NCBI GenBank assembly: GCA_026388715.1
Contig: JAPLJF010000010.1
Span: 62,001-126,000 of the forward strand
DNA: 64,000 bases
DNA from: Deltaproteobacteria bacterium
GTDB taxonomy: Bacteria; Desulfobacterota; Desulfobulbia; Desulfobulbales; Desulfocapsaceae
Direction of reading: 5' to 3'
In this document: positions 34,381-43,292 of the stretch, piece by piece
Layout: each line of letters begins with the position of its first letter
Numbering within the stretch: the stretch's first letter is position 1
The notes under the pieces: generated by a model
Seen by the model: the letters and a program-made list of their open reading frames with translations, nothing else
Told to the model about the DNA's origin: nothing
Databases searched by the model: none
Position numbers and translations under genes: made by a program

Positions 34381-35340
34381 ATGTCCACAACACCACAGAT
34401 GATTACACCACAGATTATCAAGGATCAGGAGTTTCAGACTAAATTTAGAGGATATGACCCTGTTGAGGTCAAGGCCTATCTGGATCTGATTGCCGAGGAA
34501 TTTTTTGACCTTCAGGAGCGTTGTCGGCTCCAGATTGATGATCTGCAGGCCGTTCATGAGGAAAAAGAAATCATTGAACAGCAGAAGATCTCTTTGGAGG
34601 CGAGCAACGCCGAGTCCCGAAAAATGGCGGAAGAGTTGAGGCAGGCAGAATTGCTGATGGAACAGAAGATTGCGACACAGGCAAAAGAGTCGGAAGGGTT
34701 CCGGGCCTGGATCACCAGACTTGAAGAGGAGAAGAAGGGTCTGGAGGAAGTAGTGAACAGTGCCAAGGCCAGGATCCAGAAGGCAGAAAGTGCCTTATTG
34801 CAGGAAAAGGCTGAGAAAGGGATCTTGGCGCGCAAGATTGAGTTGATGGAAGCGCAGCAGCGAGAAGCGAAAAAAGATGAGGTTGATTTCAGGTCAACAC
34901 TGACTGCGGCTCAGAAGTTTTGTGATGCGATGAAGGAGAAGAGCAAAAAGCAGGCGGAGCAGATGCTTGATGCGGCCAAGGCCGAGATAGAGCAAATTCG
35001 CCAGGCAGCGCATGCCGAGCTTGCTCATCTGCCAGGAGAGATTGAGGCGTTGCAGCAGAAACGGGAAGAGGCCCGCAAGGTTTTGCGGGCAACCCTTGAG
35101 GCCTATCTGCAGAATCTGGATATCTTTCCTGCTGCGGATGAACAGAGTTCGGAACGGGAGATCGATGATCTCTTCCAGAAGATTCAGATCCTTGAAGATG
35201 GTTCGCTCAATTCTGAAGACCTTGAGGCGCTCAATTTGGAACCCGGCATCATGTTTCATGCAGACGGAGAGAAAGAACTTCTGTCTGTCTTTGAGACCGA
35301 TGAGTCAAGTGGCGATCATGCGGATGACAAGAGAATCTGA
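34381..35340 (+). CDS. divIVA: DivIVA domain-containing coiled-coil protein
   Basis: A 319-residue protein opening with a DivIVA membrane/pole-targeting segment (TPQIIKDQEF, RGYDPVEVKAYLDLIAEEF). A long coiled coil follows from about 40 to 240 (Glu/Lys/Ala/Gln heptads), with a poorly structured acidic C-terminus. DivIVA proteins recognise curved membrane at poles and septa and recruit division or polarity factors. This one is longer than the B. subtilis protein (164). The ribosome binding site (AGAGGAG) is good. Neighbours are yggT upstream and the DUF167 and tpiA-like genes downstream, a frequent order in this phylum. Its partners cannot be deduced from sequence. Confidence 0.85.
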   Translation: MSTTPQMITPQIIKDQEFQTKFRGYDPVEVKAYLDLIAEEFFDLQERCRLQIDDLQAVHEEKEIIEQQKISLEASNAESRKMAEELRQAELLMEQKIATQAKESEGFRAWITRLEEEKKGLEEVVNSAKARIQKAESALLQEKAEKGILARKIELMEAQQREAKKDEVDFRSTLTAAQKFCDAMKEKSKKQAEQMLDAAKAEIEQIRQAAHAELAHLPGEIEALQQKREEARKVLRATLEAYLQNLDIFPAADEQSSEREIDDLFQKIQILEDGSLNSEDLEALNLEPGIMFHADGEKELLSVFETDESSGDHADDKRI

Positions 35341-35427
35341 GGGTATGGGAGTAAGTCTTGGTAACAGGATACTGTTGGCAACCGGATGGAAGAACGGCTT
35401 CTTCTTGTCAACTGCTCCCTGATACGT

Positions 35428-35719
35428 ATGCCCTTTTTGTCTTGTTTGCCGGACGGGGAGGTCACTCCTTGCCATTTACGTCCAACCTCGAGCCTCCCGT
35501 AATGGTCTGGTCTGCATCCATGACCAGGCCATCAAACTGGCCCTGACCTCGTCACCCATTGATGATGCGGCGAATAAGGCCCTCATCACTTTTTTTTCTT
35601 CTTTTTTCAAGATTGCCCGCCAGCAGGTTATTCTCCATAAAGGGCAACAGTCACGGCGAAAGCAGGTTATTATTGAGGGTTTGAGCCTAGAGGCGATCAG
35701 GGAGCGAATTATGGCGTAG
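35428..35719 (+). pseudogene. DUF167/YggU family gene with a frameshift
   Basis: The 3' part (about 35467-35719) encodes a clear YggU/DUF167 domain: LAIYVQPRASRNGLV, then SSPIDDAANKALITFF and the QSRRKQVIIEG tail. No start codon exists in that frame after a stop at about 35420. The upstream part, from the ATG at 35428 (or 35386), is in the preceding frame and reads MPFLSCLPDGEVT. Removing one C from the CC at 35467-35468 joins them into a family-like N-terminus, PDGEVTLAIYVQPRAS. It is thus a one-base frameshift: a recent pseudogene or a sequencing error. The normal protein is about 95 residues of unknown function and sits between divIVA and tpiA in many relatives. Confidence 0.75.
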
Positions 35720-35851
35720 ATGCATCGCAAAGATGTTGCTTGCAAATAAACTTGCTTGTGCATAGGTATGACGGCGCAAGGGTCTGTAAAAGGATGGGCC
35801 GGCCGATCTCTTTAACGCTCCATAAACTTCTACCGGAAAGAGGGCGCGATT

Positions 35852-36556
35852 ATGAAAAAGTATGTGATTGGCAACTGGAAGTGTAACAAGGGGAGTGACG
35901 AGGCGCAAAACTGGTTTGCCGAATTTGCCAGACGGTATCGTCCGGTGGAGGGGCTGCAGATTATCGTTGCCCCTTCCTTTATCTGTCTGCAGTCTCTGTC
36001 TCAATATGTGAAGACCCTGGGTCTTGAAAACCTGTCCCTGGCGGCCCAGGATATCTCACCTTTTCCCAAGGGTTCCTATACCGGAGCGGTGGCGGCGGAT
36101 ATGGTCAAGGATCTGGTTGACTATGTGATTATTGGCCACTCGGAAAGGAGGCGCTATTTTCATGAGACCTCACAGGATGCCGCCAGTAAGATGAGCGAGG
36201 CGGCGGATGTGGGGCTGATCCCCATTATCTGCGTGGATCAGCCCTACGCCAGGTCGCAGCTTCTTGCCCTGAATGACAGTGAGAGCAAGGAGGTGATTAT
36301 TGCCTATGGTCCGGTGGAGGCCATGACGGTCAGAATTCCCGAGTCACCAATAAAGGTCGCAGAAACGGCGCGGTTTATCTCCCAGATCCAGCCGGGCCGA
36401 CCGGTGGTCTATGGCGGCTCCCTGGATTCAGATAACGTCAAGGATTACGTGCGCGTGCCGGAGTTGGCAGGCCTCTTTGTCGGCGAGGCCAGCCTGGACG
36501 TGGGATCGTTTCTGGCTATCTGTGAGCAGATGGCAGGGGCCATGGAACGGAAATAA
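35852..36556 (+). CDS. tpiA: Triosephosphate isomerase homologue lacking the catalytic glutamate
   Basis: A 234-residue TIM-barrel protein of the triosephosphate isomerase family. Lys10 in GNWKCN and His96 in IIGHSERR correspond to two catalytic residues, and VVYGGSLDSDNVKDY and LFVGEASLD match the phosphate-binding end. The third catalytic motif, normally YEPVWAIGTG, reads AYGPVEAMTVRIPES: the glutamate is Gly153 and the flexible loop-6 sequence is lost. The preceding helix is also shorter than in E. coli TpiA (255 residues). It may therefore be non-isomerising or use another acid-base residue; if so, a second tpiA should exist elsewhere. It follows the DUF167 gene. The Shine-Dalgarno is weak. 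Confidence 0.75.
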   Translation: MKKYVIGNWKCNKGSDEAQNWFAEFARRYRPVEGLQIIVAPSFICLQSLSQYVKTLGLENLSLAAQDISPFPKGSYTGAVAADMVKDLVDYVIIGHSERRRYFHETSQDAASKMSEAADVGLIPIICVDQPYARSQLLALNDSESKEVIIAYGPVEAMTVRIPESPIKVAETARFISQIQPGRPVVYGGSLDSDNVKDYVRVPELAGLFVGEASLDVGSFLAICEQMAGAMERK

Positions 36557-36668
36557 AGGACTTTGTTGTACTCTATCTGCCGTCTCGTTGCCGCTCGCTC
36601 GTCGATGGGTCTATGCCCACCCACTGCCGTTGCGTTTTTTAATGTTGCCTTTATTTTTTGATAACGGC

Positions 36669-37388
36669 TTAGAGCTTTTTGGGGTCAAATTCCGGTTGCT
36701 GGGAAAAGGCTCTGTCCACAAGCCCTTTCAGCTTGTTGTGGATTTCCTTGGCCGGGGGGATTAGAGAGAGGACCGGCAGGAACTTTTCAACGGGCCCAGG
36801 GGGCTGAATGCGCATTTTCTGTTCCATGGTGATGGCATTATCGGTTTCAAGAGCCCCGGCCATGGGGCCAGAGCTGCCAGGGGTTGTCCCATCCATGCCG
36901 CGGAGAAAAAGCATGATGCCGCTGATGTCATTTTTTTGATAAAAGAGATTAATCTCTTCCTTGATGGTTTCCTGGTCTTCGGCCAGTTCCAGAATACGGT
37001 TTCGATAGTCGGCAACATGTTTTTCCAGAGAGTTGTAAATATCAAAAAACATATTTTGAAAGCGCCATTTCCGGGTAAGGCCATGGACCGGGAAATCTGC
37101 CAGTACACGTTTTCTGATGGTGGGTGATTTGCTTATGTATGGGTCGTAAAAAAGGGTCTCGCCTAAACCAGTGATCCGGAAAAGATCATTGATCAGGGAA
37201 TCATCCTGCAGCAGAACATAGAGACGGACAAGGTCGAATCCGATCTTTGCCTCCAGCTCCATGGCCTCCGCAATGACGTTTTTTTGATAGGCATTGGTGT
37301 CCTCTTCAATGATTTTACGAAATCCAAAATAACGATCGGCAATCTCTTTTTTGACCTCAAAGGCCAAGGTTGTATTTAGATCCAGCAT
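36669..37388 (-). CDS. Conserved-looking hypothetical protein
   Basis: A 239-residue soluble, mostly alpha-helical protein with no signal peptide or transmembrane segment. It opens LNTTLAFEVKKEIADRYFGFR, of which KKEIADRYFGFRKIIEED is strongly charged, and it carries a Pro/Gly-rich linker (about 165-190) before a C-terminal helical tail ending in PEFDPKKL. I do not recognise the family. It is convergent with the tpiA-like gene and has no operon partner: upstream lies a half repeat and the broken adaptor gene. Codon use looks like that of its neighbours. It could be a phylum-specific cytoplasmic protein. Confidence 0.65.
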   Translation of the reverse strand: MLDLNTTLAFEVKKEIADRYFGFRKIIEEDTNAYQKNVIAEAMELEAKIGFDLVRLYVLLQDDSLINDLFRITGLGETLFYDPYISKSPTIRKRVLADFPVHGLTRKWRFQNMFFDIYNSLEKHVADYRNRILELAEDQETIKEEINLFYQKNDISGIMLFLRGMDGTTPGSSGPMAGALETDNAITMEQKMRIQPPGPVEKFLPVLSLIPPAKEIHNKLKGLVDRAFSQQPEFDPKKL

Positions 37389-37453
37389 GAAGCCACCTTC
37401 TGCCTAGTGCTATTCTCTGCCAAGTAAACTCTCTTTTTATCCAGAACCATTTT

Positions 37454-37506
37454 AGAAGCCGTTACGAAATAACGTGCCTCTTTCTTTCTGTTTCGTTACG
37501 GCTTCT
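37454..37506. repeat. Half copy of bipartite repeat (hairpin B only)
   Basis: Arms agaagccgttacgaaa (37454-37469) and its near-complement at 37491-37506 with one mismatch. The text after it (tatgtcgctctgg) has the start of the B-to-A junction, but hairpin A is missing or decayed. Fragments such as gaagctgttacgaaat at about 50629 may be further relics. Confidence 0.75.
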
Positions 37507-37603
37507 TATGTCGCTCTGGCCATTCAGGTTGCCATGTTCTTTGTTCCCAACAATTCAGTATAGTGCCTTCAGTTGCCAGATGCAATAATTCCGTACTCCG
37601 TGC

Positions 37604-38233
37604 TCAGGCTGAGAGATATTTGCTTCCACGTGACAATGTGTTTTGGGGCCTCTTGTGGAGAATCAACGGAGAGTGTTGACCGGTTAAGAAATTGTAACAT
37701 TCAACCTCTAAAAAATCGCTCTTATTCGGCACGGAGCTCTCGGCTGCGTCCAAGGACTGATAGGTAAATTCCTGGGCCTCGGCCAGACTTTTTGCCTTGT
37801 CCAGCGTCTCTTCGGAAATGGCGGTAATCTGCATCAGGTGCTGGCGGCGTTTGGCCTCACGTCTGGAGTTTTCCGCCTGTACCCGGGCCGATTCCGCTTG
37901 GGCCCGGGCTGTTTAGGTCTCGCTGGCCGCCAGTTGTTTTTCGGCAATCAGGTCCTTGTTCCATAGTTCCAGCAGGAGCTGGTCTTGTTCAACCTTGTCA
38001 CCTTTTTTTACGGCCAGGATGCTGAGCTGGCCGTCGATGGCGGGAGAGAGATGGGCCTGACGGCAGGCCTTCAGAGTTCCGGCCCGGGTATTGGCGACAA
38101 CTTTTTCGACAGCGCCTCGTTCAACAGGCGCGACAATGACCTCAATTTCCTTGGGAGAAAGGCGGTACCAGAGAAGAGCGCCGATGAACAGGAGAACAGT
38201 CAGGCTGATCCAGAGGGCACGGTATTGAGACAT
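37604..38233 (-). pseudogene. Broken HlyD/RND-type efflux adaptor gene
   Basis: The first 106 codons encode a membrane-fusion-protein N-terminus: one transmembrane anchor (about 7-23), then VERGAVEKVVANTRAGTL and the lipoyl-like half PAIDGQLSILAVKKGDKVEQDQLLLELWNKDL, cited here as its parts DGQLSILAVKKGDKVEQDQ and LLLELWNKDL. A TAA stop at 37913-37915 interrupts it. The same frame then continues without pause with adaptor-like coiled-coil residues (QAQAESARVQAENSRREAKRR and EETLDKAKSLAEAQ) before similarity ends near 37700. The second half of the adaptor, and any partner ABC or RND transporter and outer-membrane gene, is absent. I read it as a nonsense-mutated, truncated remnant. Confidence 0.75.
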
Positions 38234-38378
38234 AATTTCTCAACTTCTATCATGGATGGACTTGGCAATGATTCAGGTTGTTGTGGATAAATTTTTAAAT
38301 AAACCTCTACAGGTTAGCGTAGAAGTAACCGGCATGTACAGCTTTTCGAGCAGGTCAGGTTGACTGCCGGGTTGGGCA

Positions 38379-39184
38379 TTATGGCTTTGCATCCTTCAAT
38401 GCTTTTTCGTTCCTCGCTTCTATTGCCAGCTTCTTTCCGGCAGGAAGCTGTTCGTACATCTCACGAATCGTTTTCGGATGCGAGATCATTTGCTCTGCGA
38501 TGATATTGACAAGCCCCAGAAGTCTGAGGGCCGTGTCTCGATCATCCTTTAGGTCATTACGCCAGGGTGCACTGCTTCGTTCCCGATTACGCGTACCACG
38601 TCGAGCGACTTCTGTACGAGAGGGTTTAGTCCCTTCGCGACAAGACTTGCAATGTCATCGTCAATGCTTTTTCCCTTCTCTCCTAGAAAAGCGCAGAGCT
38701 TTTGAATTGAAAACCTCAGCAGGGCCGCAGCTCCACGCGTTGAGAAATTCAGAATGCTTCGCGCTTCCTCGAAGTCTTGAACTATTTCATCTGGCAGATC
38801 AGCATTTGGTCCTTGGCCAAGTCGCTGCGGAGGAAATACAAGGCGTTGGCAAACCCATACTGCAACTTTTTTGCAGTTGTAACACTGGCTCAAAAACAGA
38901 TTGTTCACATCGTTGTAGATATAAACCCCTTGCTTGTTCTGATCGAGAAAGACCATCCCGCTATCCATTTTCCCGATCCACTCAAGAAGATTTTTCTTAT
39001 TTTCAGTGTCCTTGGATGAACGAATCCTCTCCTTCATCGCTTCATCGGGTATGGCCGGTATTCTGCGTTCTGTGTCTACACGGGCGGCGTGTAGCTTAAA
39101 CCAATGCTGAGTGGTGAATGCACCGCAGTACGGGCAATCGAAGGCTGTTTCAGTCATAGATAGTGGCGTGTTTTTTGTGGTCAT
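38379..39184 (-). pseudogene. DUF4145 domain gene with a frameshift
   Basis: The upstream frame encodes about 211 residues: an N-terminal zinc-ribbon-like CPYCG with a second pair CYNC (about 100), then the DUF4145 helix block RGAAALLRFSIQKLCAFLG and RVIGNEAVHPG. It then hits a TAA. The +1 frame immediately continues with LKDDRDTALRLLGLVNIIAE and ends ...LPAGKKLAIEARN, which is the normal end of this domain, stopping at 38379. Adding one base at about 38554-38558 would give HPGVIDLKDD and restore a single protein of about 270 residues. DUF4145 is often found with restriction or other defence genes or as a stand-alone protein; its function is unknown. Confidence 0.7.
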
Positions 39185-39246
39185 TGGTGGCCTGATCTCT
39201 TTGGTTCTGTGGGTTGCGGTGCGAAGTGTTGATGACGTCCAACAGT

Positions 39247-40629
39247 TTAAACAGCTTCAGACCCTTCTTTGATGCGTACCAGTCTGGCTCCGAAAAAACC
39301 ATCGATGGAAGGCCCGGGCCGGGGGGCGAAAAATCCATCTCTGACCAGTTCTTGTGCTGATTGCGGTAAAAATGGCGCGCAGTCTTCGGTCATAAAGTCC
39401 GGGTGTCGGTTAAGAAAGAGGGCTATAACCTCTTCGTTTTCCTCAGGTTCCAGAGAGCAGGTGGCATAGACCAGAGTCCCTCCAGGTGCGAGAAGTTTTG
39501 CCGCCTGTTCCAGCAGCGCCAGTTGGTTTTCTTGAAAGCGGGCAAGTTCATGCTCTTGCCGGTTCCAGCGGATGTCAGGATGTCGGCCGGTGACCCCGGA
39601 GCCGGAGCAGGGGGCGTCAACGAGGATGCCATCAAAGTGGGAGTCGCAGCTTTGGGCAAAGCGCTCCAGATCCATTTCATACAAGGTGACAGGCGCATCG
39701 GGATGGAGTCGCTGCCTGTTCTCGCGGAATTTCTGCTGGCGTTGCAATTCAGGTTCCACGGCGGCGATGGTGGCATGAGCGGAGGCGCAGAGCTGAACCA
39801 GACAACTCGTCTTGCCGCCAACTCCGGCGCAGGCATCCAGGTACCGGCCGTTTTGGATGATGGGGGTCAGCAGCAGCGCTATCAATTGGGCCGCTTCATC
39901 CTGGACCTGGAAGTGGCCCTGGGCGAATCCCGGCAGTCTGTTTATGGCTCCATGAAATTCAGGCAGGATCAGGGCATCCTCGCTGTATGCCCCTAGCCGC
40001 ACGACAAGCCCTTCCTGCTCAATGGCCGCCATTACCTGGACTTTGGTGGTAATACAGGTGTTGACGTGCAGGATCAAAGGCGATTGCTGGTTGTTGATCG
40101 CACAGATCCGCCGCATCTCTTCCTGGCCGTATCTTTCCTGCCAGCGTCTGACCAGCCAGTCCGGGTGATTGAGGAAAGGGGTTCCAGAGCTGCCCTCGTG
40201 GTGAAGCCGGGCCGTTAGTGCTTGCTTCTGGCGCAGGCTTTCCCGGAGGACCCCATTGACAAAGCCCTGCAGGTTTTTTGGCAGGTGGGCTGTCTGCACG
40301 GCCTTGACCGACTCATTGACCGCTGCTGACTCAGGGATACGGTCCAGGAAAAAGATCTGGTACAGTCCGGTCAGCAGGGCCTGGTGAACAAAGGGTTTGA
40401 GCCTGGAGAGAGGCTGCCTGCAGAGTGATTGGAGCAGGGATTCGAGGGCGTGCCGCTGCCGCAAAACGCCGTAGATGATATTCATGGCCAGATGGCGTTC
40501 GCTGCCGACGAGCGCGCATTGCGTGGCTATCTTGTCAAAGAGTGAACCTGCCGGCAAGTGGGTGCGTTCGAGTTGACAGAGGGTCTCGATTGCCGCATAG
40601 CGAGCTGTTTTCTGTTGGATTTTAGGCAA
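39247..40629 (-). CDS. rsmB: 16S rRNA (cytosine-967-C5) methyltransferase RsmB
   Basis: A 460-residue RNA m5C methyltransferase. An N-terminal NusB-like RNA-binding domain (about 1-150, including LKPFVHQALLTGLYQIFFLDRIP, in part) precedes a Rossmann methyltransferase. The SAM site is YLDACAGVGGKT near residue 258. The two catalytic cysteines lie in VDAPCSGSG and YATCSLEPEENE, and the C-terminal FFGARLVRI is typical. It methylates C967 of 16S rRNA in E. coli. It begins 16 bp after the response-regulator gene on the same strand, so it may be co-transcribed with the two-component genes. Its downstream neighbour is the frameshifted DUF4145 gene. Confidence 0.93.
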   Translation of the reverse strand: MPKIQQKTARYAAIETLCQLERTHLPAGSLFDKIATQCALVGSERHLAMNIIYGVLRQRHALESLLQSLCRQPLSRLKPFVHQALLTGLYQIFFLDRIPESAAVNESVKAVQTAHLPKNLQGFVNGVLRESLRQKQALTARLHHEGSSGTPFLNHPDWLVRRWQERYGQEEMRRICAINNQQSPLILHVNTCITTKVQVMAAIEQEGLVVRLGAYSEDALILPEFHGAINRLPGFAQGHFQVQDEAAQLIALLLTPIIQNGRYLDACAGVGGKTSCLVQLCASAHATIAAVEPELQRQQKFRENRQRLHPDAPVTLYEMDLERFAQSCDSHFDGILVDAPCSGSGVTGRHPDIRWNRQEHELARFQENQLALLEQAAKLLAPGGTLVYATCSLEPEENEEVIALFLNRHPDFMTEDCAPFLPQSAQELVRDGFFAPRPGPSIDGFFGARLVRIKEGSEAV

Positions 40630-40644
40630 AGGCTGGTCACAGGG

Positions 40645-41025
40645 TCAGGGGGATACCAGGTTGTCAATGGCGGCGACAAGCTCGGTTATTGGCGATTGTT
40701 TGGAGACCAGGGTCTGCAGGCTGTGGCCGCCGCCAAGCTGATTTACCTCTTCCGGGCTGACCATGCCGGTGAGATAGAGAATGGGAATCCCGGCGGTCTG
40801 CGGGTCTTGTGCCAGGGTAGTTGCCAGTTCAACTCCATGGATTTCCGGCATATTGATGTCGAGAATGGCCAGATCCGGCCGTTCCGTTTTGATCAGCGCC
40901 AGGGCGGACCCGCTCTGGGAGCTGGCGGTGACCTGGAATCTGCCGGATGCCTCCAGTTCCATTTTCAGAAGATCGCAGAGATCCTGGTCGTCATCAACAA
41001 GGACAATTCTTGTGATTTTTTGCAT
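40645..41025 (-). CDS. Single-domain response regulator
   Basis: A 126-residue CheY-like receiver without an output domain. The acidic pair is in VLVDDDQD, the phosphoacceptor Asp in LAILDINMPE (about residue 52), the switch Thr in LYLTGM and the Lys in LVSKQSP. The start ATG at 41025 has AAGGA upstream; an in-frame start at 41124 adds 33 non-family residues and is rejected. It lies directly downstream of the hybrid kinase gene and just upstream of rsmB. It may accept phosphate from the HPt domain of that kinase and act through protein contacts, but this is inference. Confidence 0.88.
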   Translation of the reverse strand: MQKITRIVLVDDDQDLCDLLKMELEASGRFQVTASSQSGSALALIKTERPDLAILDINMPEIHGVELATTLAQDPQTAGIPILYLTGMVSPEEVNQLGGGHSLQTLVSKQSPITELVAAIDNLVSP

Positions 41026-41177
41026 GGTTCTTTTTTCCTTCTGTGGAGAGAATTTCAGGTTTTCTTGATAAGATGTCTCTTCTTGGCCCCCTGAGGGGAA
41101 GAGATATTGCAAGACGCAACGCATATCCAGTTTATCAATATCATTGCGAAAATCAAATGGAAAAACAGAGGCAGGGA

Positions 41178-43118
41178 TCAGCCATCGGTGTTATCTGGTT
41201 TCTGGTAGTGGATATGGACGGTGTCAAGATAGGTGATGATCTCGTCAATCAGGTGTTTCGCCTGGGTCAGGTCATGGGCTTCTGCCGATTTTTCCAGTGC
41301 CAGGCAGAGGTCGCCAAGATGCGTAAATCCATACATCCAGGAGGTGCCTTTGACGGTGTGCGCCTGTTTTTTGAGATCCTGCATTGCCCCTGTCGCCAGC
41401 GTTGCGAGCATCTTTTTCGCGTCCTGTTTTTTGTTGATCATGAAGCGGGGGATGAGTTTGGCAAGCTTCTGGTCCAGGACCAGTTTGTTGGGGTCGTCTT
41501 TCCCATCCGTGGCCCCGGCCGGCGCCATGGCAACAGGTTCCGTCTGGATCTGGTTCGTGAGCTGAAGATGGGTGGCAATGGTCTCGATCAGTTTTGATTT
41601 TTTCACGGGCTTGGTCAGAAAATCGTTGCATCCCGCGTCGAGGCACTTTTTTTTGAAACGGATAAAGGCATGGGCGGTCAGGGCGATGATAGGGACAGGA
41701 GCCCGCTTGTGTTTTTGTTCCCATTGCCTGATTTTCTGGGTGGCCTCATAGCCGTCCATGATCGGCATCTCAATATCCATAAGGATCAGGTCATAGGGCT
41801 TGGCGCAGAAGACCTTGACGGCCTCCTGGCCATTTTCTGCCGTCTTTAGTGTAAACGGGGTGCTGCGGAGGTAGAGACGAATGAGATTGCAGTTGTCTTG
41901 ATTGTCATCAACCAGGAGGATGCGGGCGGATGGCAGCAGGTCGCAGCTGGCTGATTGTAACTCACTGTTGGTATTGATTTCCGGACGGGGTGCTGTCGCT
42001 TGTGAAAAAGGAATGGTGAAGAAGAAGGTGGAACCCTTTCCCGGCTGGCTTGTCAGCCAGATATGGCCTTGCATGATGGTCAGGAGTTTCTGGCAGATGG
42101 TGAGTCCGAGGCCGGTGCCGCCGTATTTGCGGGTGGTGAGTGAATCTGCCTGGGTGAAACTTTCAAAGATTAGTTGCTGTTTGTCGGCGGGGATGCCAAT
42201 GCCATTGTCTTTGATGGTAAAAAGCAGTTCCTGGTCAGGGCCAGGTAGAGACTTTGTAGAGACGGTGATCTCAACCTGGCCTTTTTCAGTGAATTTTACG
42301 GCGTTTCCGACCAGGTTGAGCAGGATCTGGCGCAGGCGGGTGGGATCGCCTTTGAGGTAGAATGGGACGTCACTGTCAATATGGGTGCTGATCGTGGTTT
42401 CCTGTTCATCGGCCCGCAGGGAGACAATGGTGGTGACCGATTCGAGCAGGGTGGGGAGATCAAAGTCGATGGTCTCAAGCTCGGTCTGGCCCGCCTCTAT
42501 CTTTGACAGACCAAGGATGTCATTGATGATTTCGAGCAGGCTTTCGCCGGCAGAGCGGAAGATGCGGACATATTCGTGCTGTTCTTCAGAGAGAGTGGTT
42601 TCCGCCAGGACTTCGGCCATGCCGATGATGGAGTTGAGGGGGGTTCTGATCTCATGACTCATGGAGGCCAGGAATTCACTCTTGGAGCGGCTGGCATCGA
42701 GGGCCAGCTGACTGAGCCGCTTGTTTTCCAGGAGGGTGTCGTGCAGATGGATGTGGGTCCTGACTCTGGCCAGCAGTTCCTGCTGGTTGAAGGGTTTGAT
42801 GATATAGTCCTGGCCACCGGCATCAAAACCCTTGACAATATCGGTCTGCTGGGACAAAGAGGTGAGAAAAATGACCGGGATGTCCTGATATCTTTTGTTT
42901 TTTTTGAGTTTGCGGCAAAAAGAGAAGCCATTGATGCCGGGCATCATGACATCGAGAAGAATGATATCAGGCATCAGGGTACGCAGCAGTTTCATGGCCT
43001 CTTCCGCGTTGCCTCCGAGCACGACTTTATAATCAGCCTGTTCCAGGACGGTGACAAGCGGCGTCCGGGTGACCTTGTTGTCATCAATGAGAAGAACGGT
43101 GTGCGCGGGTATTGGCAT
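41178..43118 (-). CDS. Hybrid sensor histidine kinase (REC-HK-REC-HPt)
   Basis: A 646-residue soluble kinase with a complete internal phosphorelay. An N-terminal receiver (about 5-125) has phosphoacceptor Asp56 in LLDVMMPG. The HisKA domain has His155 in SMSHEIRTPLNSI, and the HATPase domain has N box NLVGNAVKFTEKG, G1 KDNGIGIP and G2 GGTGLGLT. A second receiver (about 398-515) has Asp448 in LMDIEMPIMDG. A C-terminal HPt domain has His587 in AHTVKGTSWMYGF. It has no transmembrane or sensory input domain, so its input probably comes by phosphorylation or binding at the first receiver. A lone receiver gene follows downstream and rsmB after that. It is divergent from the glutamine amidotransferase. 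Confidence 0.92.
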   Translation of the reverse strand: MPIPAHTVLLIDDNKVTRTPLVTVLEQADYKVVLGGNAEEAMKLLRTLMPDIILLDVMMPGINGFSFCRKLKKNKRYQDIPVIFLTSLSQQTDIVKGFDAGGQDYIIKPFNQQELLARVRTHIHLHDTLLENKRLSQLALDASRSKSEFLASMSHEIRTPLNSIIGMAEVLAETTLSEEQHEYVRIFRSAGESLLEIINDILGLSKIEAGQTELETIDFDLPTLLESVTTIVSLRADEQETTISTHIDSDVPFYLKGDPTRLRQILLNLVGNAVKFTEKGQVEITVSTKSLPGPDQELLFTIKDNGIGIPADKQQLIFESFTQADSLTTRKYGGTGLGLTICQKLLTIMQGHIWLTSQPGKGSTFFFTIPFSQATAPRPEINTNSELQSASCDLLPSARILLVDDNQDNCNLIRLYLRSTPFTLKTAENGQEAVKVFCAKPYDLILMDIEMPIMDGYEATQKIRQWEQKHKRAPVPIIALTAHAFIRFKKKCLDAGCNDFLTKPVKKSKLIETIATHLQLTNQIQTEPVAMAPAGATDGKDDPNKLVLDQKLAKLIPRFMINKKQDAKKMLATLATGAMQDLKKQAHTVKGTSWMYGFTHLGDLCLALEKSAEAHDLTQAKHLIDEIITYLDTVHIHYQKPDNTDG

Positions 43119-43292
43119 GGCCGGAACAGGAGGTGAATGTTAATGGGTATTTACGATAATTTATGCTATTTTGTGAGTCATTGGTTTATTTCTTGAATGA
43201 TAGTATAAAAGTGTACCATAAGAAAAGAGAGAATGAAATCTCTCTTTGAGAGAAAGGTGAACAGCAAGATAGTGTGAGAGGCGGAGAGAGGC

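Noticed and set aside
38500-39099. 199-codon plus-strand frame
   Set aside because: Antisense to the DUF4145 gene, which has clear domain motifs on the minus strand.
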